Positions 1 to 13,610 of a DNA stretch of 64,000 nt are shown here, in pieces. The DNA lies in assembly GCA_026545225.1 (NCBI GenBank), contig CM048848.1, forward strand, positions 47,524,306-47,588,305. The letters are read 5' to 3'. The notes under the pieces are model-generated. The model ran no database searches, was not told the DNA's origin, and saw nothing but the letters and a program-made list of their open reading frames with translations. The translations under genes were made by a program, and so were the position numbers. Source of the stretch: Cornus controversa. Its lineage: Eukaryota; Streptophyta; Magnoliopsida; Cornales; Cornaceae. The first letter of the stretch is position 1, and every line of letters starts with the position of its first letter.

Positions 1-1253
1 AAATATCCAGTCTCATAGGTCCACTTGACGCCCCGGACCCTATCGACCAGAAAATCTCAAAATGAGCCAAATGACTCAAAAACATCCCTAGACCTCTAAA
101 CTAGTCTCCAAACATGCATTTCATATTTAAAGTACATGTAACATCAGTTCACATCATTTATATGGTAATAAATAAATAAAAAAAAATTAGTCAAAATTGG
201 ATTCAGTCTCTACACAACATGTATATAATCATCCTCCATAATCATAAATGATTCTAGTGAATAACATGCATTCACAATTGCTAGTATATATAATATGTAT
301 GCATAATTCAGATGTATATTGTACTTTAACGCATATTCTAGCATACTTTCAATCAACAAATTCATCAAGACATACATATACAATGTCAATGCACATTAAT
401 ATCATCATAATTGTTATTTGAAGACTCAATCGATAAGTATAAGTATAAGAAAAGATGCAAGACTCATAATTACTACTTTCTAGTACTTCTAAACATGCTA
501 ACAATTTAAAAACCAACATTAATTCTTAATGAATCGATGATAAGATAGAGAGAACACCCTGCCTCAATTCTAAGTTTTTATTTCAAAGAGTCCCAATTCA
601 CTAAATCTTCAAATTCCTCAGAAATTGAATTTCAAACCGTAGAAGCGTAGATCGTAGTAAGGAGAGCAAATTTATCTTCTTGAGTTATCTCCAAATCTAA
701 ACCCTAGTTTCACCCATTTCTTCAAACTTCACTAAATCAAACTTCTAATCGATTAAATCGAAGATAATGATAAGAAGAACAAACTTTCTTTTGGAACAAT
801 ATTTAAATCTCACCTTAAGCCATCTAAATTCTAGAGAGAAGTTAGGATGAAGTTGTAGTGAGAGAGAGATGAGAGAAAATATGATTTTTGTGATAAAATA
901 AATGTCATAAATTTATTTATATTTACAATCTTTGCAACTAAGTCCATCTCTTCCTCTTAATTTGCTTCTTGTTACTATTAACTCTCTACTAATTACATAT
1001 TAAGATTTCCTTCTTCTAACTTATCTTTTAGACCCCTCAGTTGTTCATATATATCCTTATATAAATTTTAAAGACTTGTAAAGATTTTCTGGGTCATTCG
1101 ACTCATCCTAGACCCCACACCCAAGTCCAAAATTTTTGAAAAAGTCCCATAACTCATAAAACACATATTTAAAATAATTTTTCATGCTTTATCATAATTA
1201 AAACATAATTAATTATAATTAAATAGAAAAAAAATAAAATTCAAGGTTTTACA
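1..1253 (-). mobile_element. Long LTR of a Ty3/gypsy-like element, partial
   Basis: AT-rich DNA ending at 1253 in TTTTACA, so the reverse strand begins TGTAAAACCTTG, like plant gypsy LTR starts. It holds a leader-like stretch (around 640-730, with AAACCCTAG) of the kind found inside long plant gypsy LTRs. The other end lies outside the window and no internal domain is visible. Lineage and exact boundary are inferred. Confidence 0.4.
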
Positions 1254-2900
1254 TCTTCCTAGGCTAAGGACCTCGAGGGGTCCCTTTTTCTAGCCCCCCC
1301 GCCTCCCCACTTCCATAGAGCTCGGGATCCCTTCACTTGTCCCGCTCTTGGTTGCACTTTTCCTACATTGCTTCCCCCTCACTTCTTTAGAGCTCATGGC
1401 TCTTTCTACCCTTGTGCTCAACCATGTTCGAAGAGCTCAAGTTCTCACCGCTTTTAGAGTGCATCTGTCTTTAAGAAAGAAAACTCCTTGGTTTGGCACG
1501 ACGTGGGTCCATGCCACCCCAAAGAACCTTCTATTGTTTAAGTTCTTTTTTTATTATTATAAGGAGCTTGTCTCTGACTCTAGGAAGGAAAGCTTCTTGG
1601 GCTTGCACGACGAGGGTCTGTGTTACCCTAAGGAACCTTCCGCTTCCAGGTTCCTTTTTTATTACTATCAAGAGCTTAGTGATTCCCTTATCTTTAGAGA
1701 AAGAACTAGCCGAGGAGTTCTTCCTGACAGATGAACCTTGATGAATTGACGAACTGATGAACTCTGACTCTTGATAGATAAACTCTAGCCAAAGATGAAT
1801 TATTAATTAAAGACCTCTGGTTCGCGATAGATAAACTTTTAGACAAAGATGACTAACTGATAAACTGACTGAGGGTAAAATATCGTTAAATCTGTCCAAG
1901 GGTAGTCATACCAGGTTCATAATATCGAGATGATAAACCTCGATGAACTAGTTGAGGGTTACAAACCTCGATGAAACTGGCTGGGTTGCAAACTTGATGA
2001 ACTAATCGATAGTGAAACCTTGTTAAAGCTGCCTAAGGGTATTCATACCGGGTCTATGATACCGAGATGATAAACCTCGTTGAACTTACTAACTAAAAAA
2101 CTAACTGATGATTTCTGGCTCTTGATGGATAAATCCTAGTCAAAGATGACTTACTAACTGATGAGCTTTGGGGAGGCTTCGTTACGGATAAACCCCAGGG
2201 ATAACACAAGGACCTCTCGATACTTCGCGATCTTAAGAGGGTGGGATCTCAAATATTATCTTTTGGGAACCTATGAGATATTGGCTTGGTGGCTAGAGTT
2301 CGAGGAATGCCGACAATGTGCCCTCCCTTCTTTTAAATGGGACGACGAGGCACCACATGACTTGTCATAAAGAAAATAAGAAGATCTCTAAAAAGTAAGA
2401 CAAAACCTTTTGCCCTCGTATTTGATACGAGGCCTTCACTCTCGCATTTAAGGTGAGCCATCTAATCCCGTATTTAATTATTTGCTCTTTTGTCCCCTCT
2501 CATACCATTAAAGGTATAGACTTTCTATTAGATTTCTCTTGAGGATCACGTCCCAGCCTGACAAGAACCTTGGGATATTGTTATTGTCCATCATTTTTTA
2601 TCCACTTCAAATTAGTATAAATAAGAAAGCAAATGCTTCAGTTCTCATATCATTAGACACTACTACAACCACCACACTTGACAACCTAAAACCTATCTAA
2701 AATTCCCTCTTTAGAAGTCCTACTTAAAGAGGTCATCAAGGAACCATGCGTTCTTCCTAGTGCTCATTACACCAGGCCCTTTGTGATAGTTGGATTTTCA
2801 TTTAGGCCTCTACTCTCTAGTGACTCATCATTGTGAAAAGTTTGACCTCATCTACTGGAACCTCACACAAACAGAGAAGAATGAAAAGCATGTTATCAGT
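1254..2900. repeat. Degenerate repeat-rich region
   Basis: No gene is recognised. From about 1740 to 2160 the sequence repeats motifs such as GATGAACT and GATAAACCTCG. The clearest pair is about 1898-1950 and 2034-2085, both reading AAGGGTA-TCATACC followed by CGAGATGATAAACCTCG, about 136 bp apart. The region looks like LTR or subterminal transposon sequence. Confidence 0.4.
2616..2623 (+). promoter_or_regulatory. TATA box in an LTR-like segment
   Basis: TATAAATA is followed by a purine run and a C-rich, CA-dinucleotide leader, the arrangement seen at U3/R boundaries of plant LTRs. No downstream gene in the window would use it. Inference only. Confidence 0.3.
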
Positions 2901-3566
2901 AGAATCAAATCATTCTTTTTTGTGAAATTAGAATCTTGCCGTGTGACATGATTTCATTAGATAAATATTTCAAATTGCAATGTCTTCCAAGTTGTGCCTT
3001 ATTTTGTTGCATTACAGATGGTTAGTACAGTCCTTGCAAACTTATCCAAATAAAAACATATTAACTCTTTGAAGCTTTGAAAAGCCATAAATGGAATGTT
3101 ATCCAATATGTTTTTTTTTTCATTGCTTCGACTCCATCTAGAAGCCATCTCAAGCAGTCCAAGTAGGAAGGGGCATGTCCTTATAATTAGATTTAGCCAC
3201 TCTTTGGAGATTTGTTTTTGAAAAGCTTCCCTTTGGCTTAGCTAAAATGACTGCTCAAAACAACTATAGTTTGGAGACATTATTAAGGCAAAAGCACATG
3301 GGAGACAAATCTTACAAGAATCAAATAATTAAAGCTATGTTACTTGGAATTGGATTGAATTTTTTTTAGTTCAAATTGAAATTAGATTGAACTAAATTTC
3401 TTCTAATTTAATTACAAATTATCAATTCGATGCTCATAAACACAACATAAGTGATCACTGCAACTTCAACGATGGGGTTTTGACTTCTTCCAAAATTTTG
3501 TGTTATATATACACAGAGATACATCACTATTATTTTCTTGTGATTGATCTTGTCCCATAACATTTG

Positions 3567-3570
<4 letters not shown>

Positions 3571-3616
<46 letters not shown>
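3571..3616. repeat. (AT)23 microsatellite
   Basis: Uninterrupted AT dinucleotide run of 46 bp. Similar AT runs occur at 30732-30772 and 41331-41368. Confidence 0.95.
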
Positions 3617-3619
<3 letters not shown>

Positions 3620-4676
3620 CATATGATGATAAAACTTGTCTTAAATTTACTTGGCATATGATTTTTGCTACAACAAAGGACATGATGACAAAGGTTGGGA
3701 GAAAATAGTGATGTCAATTAAGAATTTGATTTCAGTTACTCTTAGAAATATGCTTTATTAATTTGTTTCTGATACGCTGTTCAATGTTCACAAGTAAAAT
3801 CTTACTTTTTGTGCTCAGCAGTTAACAACAACTGCTAGGTTTGTGATCTTGCATAATTGTATACGATCAGTAGATTCGTATGTAATAGCCCAAAATGAGC
3901 AAACAATACTTGTACAAATAGCCACAACTATGATTACCTCACATTGAGCAGCTGCTATATTTCAGCATCTATTTATATAATATATATGTGTGTGTTTTTG
4001 TGGGGGATTGTCTAAACTAGATTCATCACTTATTATGGGCCTATTTGACATTTCTGTTTTGCGTTTTTACTTTTGTCTAAAATAGAATAATTGTTTTTGT
4101 TACGAGTATTTTGAATAATGATTGGAAACACGTTTCGTAAAAAAAATGTGTTTTAAGTTTTTCTTGGTTTTTTGTTTTAATTTTTTTCGTTACAGTAGCC
4201 GAAACACAATAAAAATACCAAAATGATTGTTCCAATTCCGACCCAAATTTTTGAAACATTTTGACACTATTCAGAACACAAATGGGCGGTATCAAATATG
4301 CTTTATTTCTACAGTGCCGAAACAAAATAAAAATAAAAACAAAAACAAAAACAAAACGCATGCAAACAAGCCCTTATATAAGCTATATGAAAACGAAGCT
4401 CTTATTCAAGCCTGCTAGTAAAATGATATGGCTTTTGAAGCTGAAATTTTGCAAAGTATGGTAAAATATGTATAGGACAATAGGATAAAAAAAATTCTAA
4501 CTACCATAGTAGGGGAGCTTTACTAAAAATTAGGGAAGGCATTACTAGAATTTTAGTAAAATTCTAGGTATTTAATATAAATAATTTTTTTAGTGAGGCC
4601 TAGCTTTGGCCATGCATATATATATGTATACATATATACATATATACATATATATATATGTATATATGTATACATA

Positions 4677-4772
4677 ACTAAGTTCTATCCAAATTTAAAC
4701 TATATATATATATTATCGATCACCCTTTTATGTTGAAACAATCACCTAGTTTAAATTTGGATAGAACTTAGT
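4677..4772. repeat. Perfect 25-bp inverted repeat (hairpin)
   Basis: The arm at 4677-4701 (ACTAAGTTCTATCC...) has an exact reverse complement at 4748-4772, separated by a 46-bp AT-rich loop. It may be a minimal MITE or the ends of a decayed one. No target duplication was recognised. Confidence 0.8.
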
Positions 4773-7719
4773 CACCATGTTCAAGATTGTATTAAAATGT
4801 TGATTTTTTTATTTTTATTTTTATTTGAACCTCTCGATCTCCGCTTGGAAAGTAGATGAAAATATGACAAATACCAAAAAGTATGCACCAACTTCTTCTT
4901 TTAGCTTTTGCTTCTCTAACAAATAATGTTGACGGCACTTTGGACCAAAAGCTTAGATTTACTGTATTGGTAATTATTTTTGTTAAATGACTTTTTCACC
5001 CGTACTTTTTGGTAGTAGCTTCTTTTGAATGCTTTTTTTTTTTACTCCGAAACTATTTAACTTTACCAATCCAAACACTCAGATTTTTGAGCTTGAAAAG
5101 TTGAAAGTCACTTTTCAAAAGTCAATTCAAAGATAGCCTTGAATCTCTATTCATCTTCCTTTCTCTCTCCTCTCTATTTTCTCTATCCCGGTGACATCAC
5201 ACATCATAGGTGGTGTGTGATGACCCCCGGAGTACTGTAGAACTGCACCCAATGCCACCACTGTTTTGACTCGCCGTGTGGACTCGTCCCCCACCCAAAG
5301 CACACGCACTGCAACAACATGCGCCTCCACAGCCCCTGGTGCTACGAATACACATATTGCATTTATGAAATTTGGTCCTAGCTACCATATATGTGTAAAT
5401 TTATTTAACAACCCTACTTTCTTTAGCTTAAAAAGATGAATTAAACCGGGTGGGCTAGGCCTGGGCTCACAAATAATACACATATAAAATCTTATCTTCT
5501 TTATGGATTCGTACATGACAACTTTATGCATTGTCCCCCTCAAATTCGATATGATTTTGTAATGAGGGCACGAATATATATATATATTTAACTGAACATG
5601 TAGACAAAAGTATACCTTAGCTAGAATGACGATTCTATGCCCCGAAGACCAATAGATTTTAGGTAAAAAAGCATTCACTTCCATGTCCAAACGTGCTCGG
5701 ATCCTCCTTTTTGCCAAGAAGCATCATTTAAGTGCGAATGGGGTCATTTCGAGACCATATTTATCGTACAAGCTTCTTTGCATATTTTGATACTAGCAGC
5801 TCTTTAAAAGAATTGAAGTCTCATGCAATGCAATGTGAGTATCTTTTGGCCATTATTTATTTCAACTCAACACTTCATACATAATTTTAATTTTTATAAT
5901 GAATTGGATTGCTCCAAACAAACCTTTGATCAATTCAATACATACATGAAGAGAGAGAGAGAGATGCCTCACATGCGTTGGGGTTATGACACATGTAGAC
6001 CAAATGGAGAATTCTAACTTTTTTTTTTTTAGTACAAAGGACATGAACTAAACCACATATTTTGACATCAGCCAATGCATGATATTTCATGTTCCAACTC
6101 GTGTCTATTGCTATTGGCTAGTCAAGTGTATGAGACTCTGGTCATTACAAAATTTAAAAATAGTCAGATGTACGAAAAAGTATATATTACTTCAGGAGTA
6201 CTGATTATGTGGTATTTTTGACAAGTATAAGTATTCTATTTCTTTTAAAAACTATCAATTTCTCTACAAGTAAAGAGAAATGAAGAAGTTACACTTCTTG
6301 GGAATATCACATTATCAGTAACCCCGGAATATTGTATAATTTCTCCAGATGTACACAGTCTTACCTTTGCATAGAGAAGCCATTTTCGATTTTAAATCTG
6401 TAACGTGCGCCAAGGTCCACCCTCGACCTATTCGTATTGCTGAACTCCTTTAATTAAAGGTGTTAATTTTAGAAAAATTTGCATATAGATGAAGTTTTGG
6501 GAATCAAATTATGCTATCATGGAGTGAGAAAACTTTTTCTTAAAATGGAGTTCTATAAGATATTTATACTAATATGAACTTTCACTGGTCACTAGAAGTC
6601 CGTTACAACTATGCCGTTTTCTTTTCTTTTTTTTATAATTGGCAATGACATTCACCTTCAAATAATTGTTTACACCGAGAACAACTATGTCCTTTTTGCT
6701 TTATGCAAAATGTTTGACCGAACAACCAACCCCTATCAAATCATTCACTAACCATAGCATTGGCTAGTTGGCGAGGAAGCATCAACGATTCTTTTGACAA
6801 GAAGATTAATGATTCTCGAAAATTTCTCTCTCAAGCAATCTCTCACATAAACACACGGATGCATAATTTTAACTTCGTTTTGGTTGGTGTTAGTTTATAT
6901 TGTAGTTAGAATACATAACGGCATAAACACATAATCTTGGAGGCTAAGTAAATTTAAAAGATAAAAAATTTTAGTCTTAGATAATTTAAGAAAATGTATA
7001 ATAGTATATGTATATACTAATTACAATATACACTAACAGTTGGAAAATTAAACCTGCCCAATATTTGACCGGTTGATGATTTTACACAGAAAATTTTCAG
7101 CTTGATGACATTGCTAGCAAAAAAAGTCATATGTCCTTCCAGAAAAAGATACTGCAACATTATTTTTCAAAAAAATTGGTACTTGCACAAGAAAGTGGCA
7201 TGTCTTAGGAAATTAATCACTGTATTGAGATAATTCTTAGAAAGTTGTGGATAAGTTAAATGAATTATTAAATACATCTTTCAATTCATTAGTTAAATAT
7301 GGAGAACTCGTGACGGGGGCTCTCATGATAACATTACTCTTTTGAATATATGTTAGTACTGAGAAGTTCGGAATTCTTACGTGTAATTAATCACAAAATA
7401 ATTTGAAAATAAAAAATTGTTGACACCTTGATTCCATCTTTTAACGGTGAAAGAAAAAAAAATGATTTTTAGAGAATTGAAAAGAGTGTTATTCATTTTT
7501 TTAAATAAAAAAAAAACTTTGTTTTCTTTTAATGACTCTTAGTAAAATACATGAATATTTTTTAAAAACATAAAACTATTTAAAAAAACAAAACAAAACT
7601 AGACAGACTGCCGGATATATCCTCACATTCCTAATTCAGAATTAATGTTTTTTTTTCCTTTGCATAACCCTTCATTTGAAACTAGTCCACAACGTACTAT
7701 TGAGACATACGTAGATACT

Positions 7720-7804
7720 CCCAACTTAGTTGTTATACAATTCAAATTGGTGAGGTTCGACTCTCTCCTGTGTGGAGCTCCTCGTCAAATTAAAAAAAAA
7801 AAAA
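7720..7804 (+). mobile_element. Possible SINE 3' part
   Basis: GGTTCGACTCT at about 7753 resembles an RNA polymerase III B box, and the segment ends in a long A run at 7790-7804. No convincing A box was seen upstream, so it may be coincidental or a truncated copy. Confidence 0.25.
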
Positions 7805-8270
7805 ATTAGATCAGTATTGTGTACATTCTGGAAAGGAATTGCACTCTCTCTCTCTCCCTCTCACTCACATACACTCACAAACACACACAGTGTCATAACA
7901 ATGCAATACATGCTTTTCTAGCGATAAAATGCTACTCCTGTGTATCCAATATCCACTATCTTAGTCATTACCTTATAGCAGAGGATATTTTCTGTCATGG
8001 CCAATAAGAAACTTTTAATCTAAACTTCAAACTTTTTCGTTGTCGTCTTCGTCATCCTTATGAATGGATCGGCCACATAAATTTTGCCTCTCCGATTTTT
8101 CTATTGCATGTTATTTCACATACAGAGTTAAACTTTTTAAAATCATTCTTAATAGAAAAATAATATATCTTCCGAATTCGGTTGTTATCGAATGAGTTTA
8201 TGTTAGTGAGGTGACATTATCATAATATTATTATGTTGGTGATGTGTGCGGTGTGGAAGTGGATGCAAAA

Positions 8271-9700
8271 GTAATTTAAAACCTAGAGGTGGGTGAATAG
8301 TTTCACTTGCTTGTTTGCTTAATTTTTCAAATTAATTCAATTTTAAGTCCAATTAACAATTAATCAAACGAATAAAACAAGTAAATAAAGTAAAGTGCAA
8401 ATAATATAAAGAAGGCACCAGATATATGTGAAAAATCCAAATCGAAAAAAACTCACAGGGGAGGCAAAAGCATCAGGAAATCAATCCACTATAATAAAGC
8501 AAAAAACAGCAGACTCTGTCTCAGACTCACACCACTCTTCACTCTGTCAAGAATCTGATGCGGAATACTTTAGACTTACAATTGCGATTTCAGGTCCAGC
8601 TGCTGCAGATTTTCGGCTAACGTCACAATCTTCATAGAAAGGTTACTAGAAAAACAAAATACTCCGCAAGTATTTCATTCCCTTCGAAGTGCGATATGGT
8701 TCACCTTTCTTTTTCAGCAAGTAATAGAAGAACCACAAATCCAATACTCTAATTAGCAAATAATTTGATACAGTCTCTGAACACCTAATCAGTAGAAAAA
8801 AATCATCCTAAAAGTCACTCGTGAATTATAGATGTGTGCTCTCAAAATATAAAAAAATATTTTGTCCTAATTATACTGTATAAGTTTTCTCTCTCTAAAA
8901 ATATTAATTCTCAAGGTATTATCTCTAGAGAAAACATAGATATGTATAAATAGGCAAGGGAGTCCTAATTCTACTTGAAAAAAAAGTTAAAAATCAATAT
9001 AGAACTCTCCTAAAAGTTTCAAACCTAATAGGAATAAGAATTTTCATCAAAATTAATTTCCTATTTGGAACAGGCTAAGTAGGACCGGTGCTCAAAAATA
9101 AGGACTGGTGGGACTTTTGAATTTTCTACAGAAACAAAAAAAGTTGGACTGGTCCTATTTTGAAAAACCCTAATTTTGCCCAGAAACCCTAATTTTTCAA
9201 AATAGGCTTAGAAATATAAAGTGCAACGTGTCCACACCATATTTACCTGTACTATATGATGTTCTCACCGATTTAACTCCTTCCATGCACTTGTGTATCA
9301 GCTCGAAGATGTTGATAATCGATACAAAAAATATATGAAAGATTACAACTCGATCAATCAGTTCTGAACACCGAAATTTGTCAATTATAAATATATATCT
9401 CACAATCTCCTCATTTAGCAATTTCGTGAGAAAAACACCTAGACAATCATAACCTAACCCATTGAAAACATTAAATTACAAGTTTGCCCAAATTAAAATA
9501 CACATAAATAAATAAAGAGTTGATTCAACGACACTTCACGTCTGTTCAAGACTATTAGAAGTAAAACCTGTATGTGCACATCACTTAAACAACACAACTT
9601 GTGAAAAGTTAAAAAAAAAAAGATAAACAATTAATGTTAATAATGTTCATGCTTCCCTTTAAACAGAAATATCTTATATAAATATATCTCCCCCTTTTTG
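8271..9700 (-). mobile_element. SIRE-like copia LTR debris
   Basis: AAACCTAGAGGTGGGTGAATAG at about 8278 is a motif typical of plant copia/SIRE LTRs. On the reverse strand a polypurine tract reading AAAAAGGGGGAGA lies at about 9688-9700, as expected just before a 3' LTR in minus orientation. A gag-like C-terminal fragment follows to the right. Ends and target duplication were not resolved. Confidence 0.4.
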
Positions 9701-9930
9701 TAACAAATTGACAAATAATGACCAAAGAGAGCAATATAGATAAGATAATCAATTAATCACAAAGAGAGAATAAGACAATATCTGAGCAAAAACAATCACT
9801 GATCAATAGTAAATATCATCTATAATCATAGCATCAATTTTAGAATCAAATCAGAACATGCAAAAGATAATCTAGAACAAAACATATCAGTCTAGAATAA
9901 CAAAAAAAATAATCAAGGTCTACAGCATGT

Positions 9931-10117
9931 CTAATCCTCTTCAGAATCATCAGCATCATTAGAAACAGTAGGGCCAATCTTGTCTATCTTAGTGTGAAGT
10001 CTATCAAACCCTTGTTGCATGAGCCTCAGAACTTGGTTCATCTGATTTGCTGTCACCGGAGTATCAGTCGCAGGAAGCTGAAAAACTCCATGATCTCCAG
10101 TCACTGCCTGACCAGCT
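9931..10117 (-). pseudogene. Fragment of a retrotransposon protein C-terminus
   Basis: The reverse strand is open for about 61 codons to a TAG at 9931. It encodes a helical, charged tail containing QMNQVLRLMQQGFDRL and an acidic SNDADDSEED end, as in many plant retrotransposon gag-like proteins. It is cut off on its N-terminal side where MULE-derived sequence begins. Family assignment is tentative. Confidence 0.4.
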
Positions 10118-10137
10118 CTTAGTCACAATGGATTATT

Positions 10138-11062
10138 GTGACCTCTCACAATGTTATGGCCTCTCATAATGGGTTATTGTGTCCTAAAATACAAAGGGTG
10201 TTGGAAGAGTATAAGAATTTAGCAAGAAAGTGTGTAGTAGGATATGCTGGGTACTCTAGGTATGAGGTTGACTTTAGGGGTGTTAACGAGGATGTGAAAA
10301 TGGATGATGGAACATGTACTTGTCGAGAGTGGGATGTGACTGGTATTCCTTGCCTACATGTTGTTGCTTCCATATTTTTTAGGAGGGGACAACCAGAGAT
10401 GTATGTTGCTGGTTGTTATCATAAAGACACATATCTTAAGATATATGCCCTAATCATGTATCCCATACCCCTAAAATGATATATGGCCAAATATAGCACT
10501 GATTTGATCATTCCACCTCTATACCCTAAACCACCTAGAAGACCTAAAAAGGCTAGGAGGAAAGAAAGTGATGAAGCTACTTGTGCAACCAAACTCAAAA
10601 AATCATATGTGCATTTGAAATGTAATAAGTGCTTACAGTTTGGATACAATTCAAGGACATGTAAAGCAATTGAACCTGTTATTAGAAAAAAAAAACCCCA
10701 AGTGGTAAGGGAGGTAGACCTCCTTTAAGAACATATGATTTTCTTAGGAACACTAGTATTAGCAAATGTGGTATAGGGAATGTTAAGATAAAAGACTTAT
10801 ATATGTTTAGTTTTTTAAAATTAAGTTATCTTTTATTAGATTTATTTTGTTACCTTACTCTTTATCATTTACATGACATACATGTTAGGTGAGAGGAAAA
10901 GGAAGAGCTTCAGTTCCTTTTGGAAATGAAAATGGAATTGGGAGTTCAGTTGCAGTAAGAGGAAGAGGCCCTATCAAAGGAAGAGGTTTAGTGGGATCAA
11001 CAAGAAAAGGTAGAGGTTCAGTGGGAGGTTCAAGTGAAGCTGGCAGATTTGGGATGCATTAA
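10138..11062 (+). pseudogene. Mutator-like (MULE) transposase, C-terminal fragment
   Basis: The fragment encodes the C-terminal part of a MuDR-type transposase, which would excise and integrate Mutator-like DNA elements. The first part (10138-10479) contains a SWIM zinc finger: CTCREW, then GIPCLH eight residues on. After an in-frame TGA at 10477-10479 the same frame continues with a basic, proline-rich segment (PPRRPKKARRK) and a degenerate zinc knuckle (CNKC...TC). A plausible intron follows (GTAAGG at 10705, acceptor TTAG ending 10888) and joins in phase to a Gly/Arg-rich tail that stops at 11062. The catalytic DDE core and N-terminus are missing, so with the internal stop this is a dead relic. 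SWIM finger plus Gly/Arg tail is the usual plant MULE arrangement. Confidence 0.8.
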
Positions 11063-12390
11063 ATTAGAGCTTTAAATAGAGATGGTCCAATTGAAAATGC
11101 TTTTGAGGTACAACCCTAAACCCTAAATTTTTGTTTTGAATTTAGTAGACATATTTTACACTGATATTTTTTTTCTTCTATTTGATGCATATGTGAGAGA
11201 ATGTTCAACACAACACACTTGGGCATTGTCCTCCGGGTATTAATTTTTTTAATTAATTCATTAGTCTCATTTTTTGTTACTTGTAGTTATGTTTTCATTG
11301 TATTCATTTTTTGTACAGCGTAGTAAATCGAGGATGAACTTGATGTCTAGATAATATCGTTTGAATTTATTTTTCATTTGGCAAGGTGACTGACAAATAA
11401 ATTTTGTTCAATTTTTCATTTTGGTATTTTTTGTCAGGTGTCAAATTGATAAACTAATGGTACATTTTGTTTTTTGTTTTTTGGGTCGGACATGGCAAGG
11501 AATTGACCAGAGAGAAGATGAGAGTTTTCAGTTCTTATTTTTTTGTGGTGTTTTTATTGCCAATTGTTCCTATTTTTTTGGAAATGTGTTTTGGACAACA
11601 ACTTTTTTTTTGATGGTTTTGTTATTGCCAAATGATTGTGAGTACAATATAGTAGGTTGGACAAATGTGTTCTGGACAAGTTTGACAATGGTTCCATGGT
11701 TAAATGATTTTGGATGTTTTTAAATGATTTTGTAAATAGACAAATGTGTTATGGTTCCATGGATGAATGATTAGAGGATATGGATGTATTTGAATGATTT
11801 TATAATGATGGACGTATTATTTAAATATGTTATTGATTAAGAATTAAATAGGTTAGTATGTGTTTTGGATTGAGATTTAAATAGGTTGGTATATGTTTTG
11901 GATTGAGATTTAAATAGGTTAGTCTGTGTTTGGATTGAGAATCAAACAGTGGGTTAAGAAGCATGTGATTGAAGAGTGGGACAGAATAATTAATGAGTTG
12001 AAAAAATCTTTGATTGATGAATATATGGAAAACTTTCTATGTAAGTATGTACAGACAAATTTTAGTTTATTGTATGTAGTGCTATTTTATAGCATCGGAT
12101 TCAGCAGGCAATCTTTCAGCAAAACGGTGTCGTGCCTAATTGATGGGCAATTATGGTGGGCAATTTTGGTACTTCAATTTATTATACTAACAGATGTGAT
12201 TAATGTTACCCCATCTTGATGTTTTCTATAATTAAGAGGGGTTTAGTGTAAAAAAAAAAAGATAAGGGGTGTTTTTTTGGCCCGTGCATGGTGGTTGTCG
12301 AGCTGTACAGTGGAACTGGGTTTTAGTTTGGTGGTGAACTAGTGGTGGAATTAAGATTGTCATGGTGGAGCTTGGTTGACAGGATGATGG
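11063..12390. other. AT-rich DNA with a short tandem repeat
   Basis: No gene is recognised. About 11840-11945 holds three copies of a roughly 34-bp unit (TTAAATAGGTTAGTATGTG with GGATTGAGAT). The rest is T-rich and may be the tail of the MULE element upstream. Confidence 0.5.
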
Positions 12391-12540
12391 TGGTTGATAG
12401 GTCTTCAATGGTGTTTTGGCAATAGAGCTCGGTTTGGAAAAAGTGGTTTCATGGAATGTGTAATGCTTGGTTGCGTTGAAGATGGAGTTGCATGGTGCTT
12501 CAGTCTTCCACATTGGCAAAGAGGTGAATTTGTGGGTGTG

Positions 12541-12810
12541 TTTATATATATATATATATATATATATTGTTTGTGGTGTGTATATGTATGTGTGTGTGTG
12601 TGTGTGTATAGTTTTTGTGATTAGGCTTGAGAATGAGAGATCAAAACAATCGATACACCTGACAGAACATATACAAAACAATAACACATTTACCACGAAA
12701 AAGTACAAATGTTTCTCCATGGTTTGAGAGATAGAATAGATGATGCTGGCTTTTCTCTCTCTATCGTGTGTGTGTGTGTGTGTGTGTGTGTATGTATATA
12801 TATATATAGT
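12541..12810. repeat. TA/TG microsatellites flanking an inverted-repeat arm
   Basis: (TA)n at 12543-12568 and (TG)n at 12588-12607 are followed by (GT)n at 12766-12791 and (TA)n at 12796-12808. They sit within the imperfect inverted repeat described separately. Confidence 0.85.
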
Positions 12811-13150
12811 GATGTACACCGTAATTCATTTCTTTTACTTTTGGATATATACACCAGTATTCATCTGCTCTGTCTCTTAAGCTTCCATAAGAACAATCAT
12901 AGAGAAACATTTGTACTTGTTAGTGATAAATGCGCTATTGTTTTGTATATGTTCTGTCAGGTGTAAGGAGGAAAATATCTAAGCAGTGGGAGACCCATGC
13001 ATGAAAAGAGATTGACTGAGAGTGACCTTTGAAACTTGGAACTTCCGCAATAAAGTTGGCAAAGAAGTCCCTTGGATGGGGAGCCTAAGAGCTGCCGATT
13101 GTTTTGAACTCTCATTCTCAAGCCTGATCACATAAACTATATACACACAC
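12603..13150. repeat. Imperfect inverted repeat, possible MITE
   Basis: The segment 12656-12722 (CACCTGACAGAACATATAC...) recurs as its reverse complement at about 12893-12964. A further outer segment near 12610-12650 (TTAGGCTTGAGAATGAGAG) matches the complement of about 13103-13140. About 130 bp of unmatched DNA (12967-13097) separates the two right-hand matches. No terminal duplication was identified. Confidence 0.55.
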
Positions 13151-13165
13151 ACACACGCACCCACC

Positions 13166-13535
13166 CACAAACTCAACAGAACTAGGTCTTTACTTTATTT
13201 ACACACACACACCCAAACAGTGTAATAAGGGGCATTTTCTTCTATTAACATAACATATATTTTGAAATTAAAAATAATAAAATAATGGAGTTATATTTGA
13301 CATTTCACATACAGTGTAACGACGTTGGGGACAAAAATATTATTTGAGGTGTGTATGATAGTTATGAAGAAAGTTTATCTCCGTGTGTTATAAGTCCAAC
13401 CCTCCGAAAGTGTCGGTGATATTTACCCTAATTGTAAACAATTATTTTTCATGTCTTTGTAATTTTTTTCAAAACCCCATTTTATTGAAACATTTGAACT
13501 CTTACTCCACTTCAGAGTAAGTTCAGGGCCAAAGT
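13166..13535. other. Intergenic, nothing recognised
   Basis: AT-rich DNA with a short (AC)n run near 13200 and no coding signal. Confidence 0.5.
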
Positions 13536-13610
13536 TAGGGATGGCAATGGAACGGGGTGGGGCGGGTTTTGATTTCCCCGTCCCCGCAACCGTTTAACTT
13601 TCCCCGCTCC

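Larger units (their letters stand above)
2901..8270. other. Intergenic AT-rich DNA
   Basis: No convincing gene is present; open frames are short and low in complexity. The stretch holds an (AT)n microsatellite, TA-rich tracts around 4615-4670, a 25-bp inverted repeat and a possible SINE-like tail near 7750-7804, listed separately. Confidence 0.6.

Noticed and set aside
3408..3683. Reverse-strand frame with a long Ile-Tyr run
   Set aside because: The run is the (AT)23 microsatellite in translation; similar artefacts occur at 12232-12819 and 34254-34628.
4077..4464. Overlapping frames on both strands near 4.1-4.5 kb
   Set aside because: Sequence is A/T-rich with AAAAC and AAAAT runs, no homology, and the frames mirror each other.
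11421..11723. A 100-codon Phe/Trp-rich frame
   Set aside because: It results from T-rich DNA; there is no family likeness and no sign of splicing.
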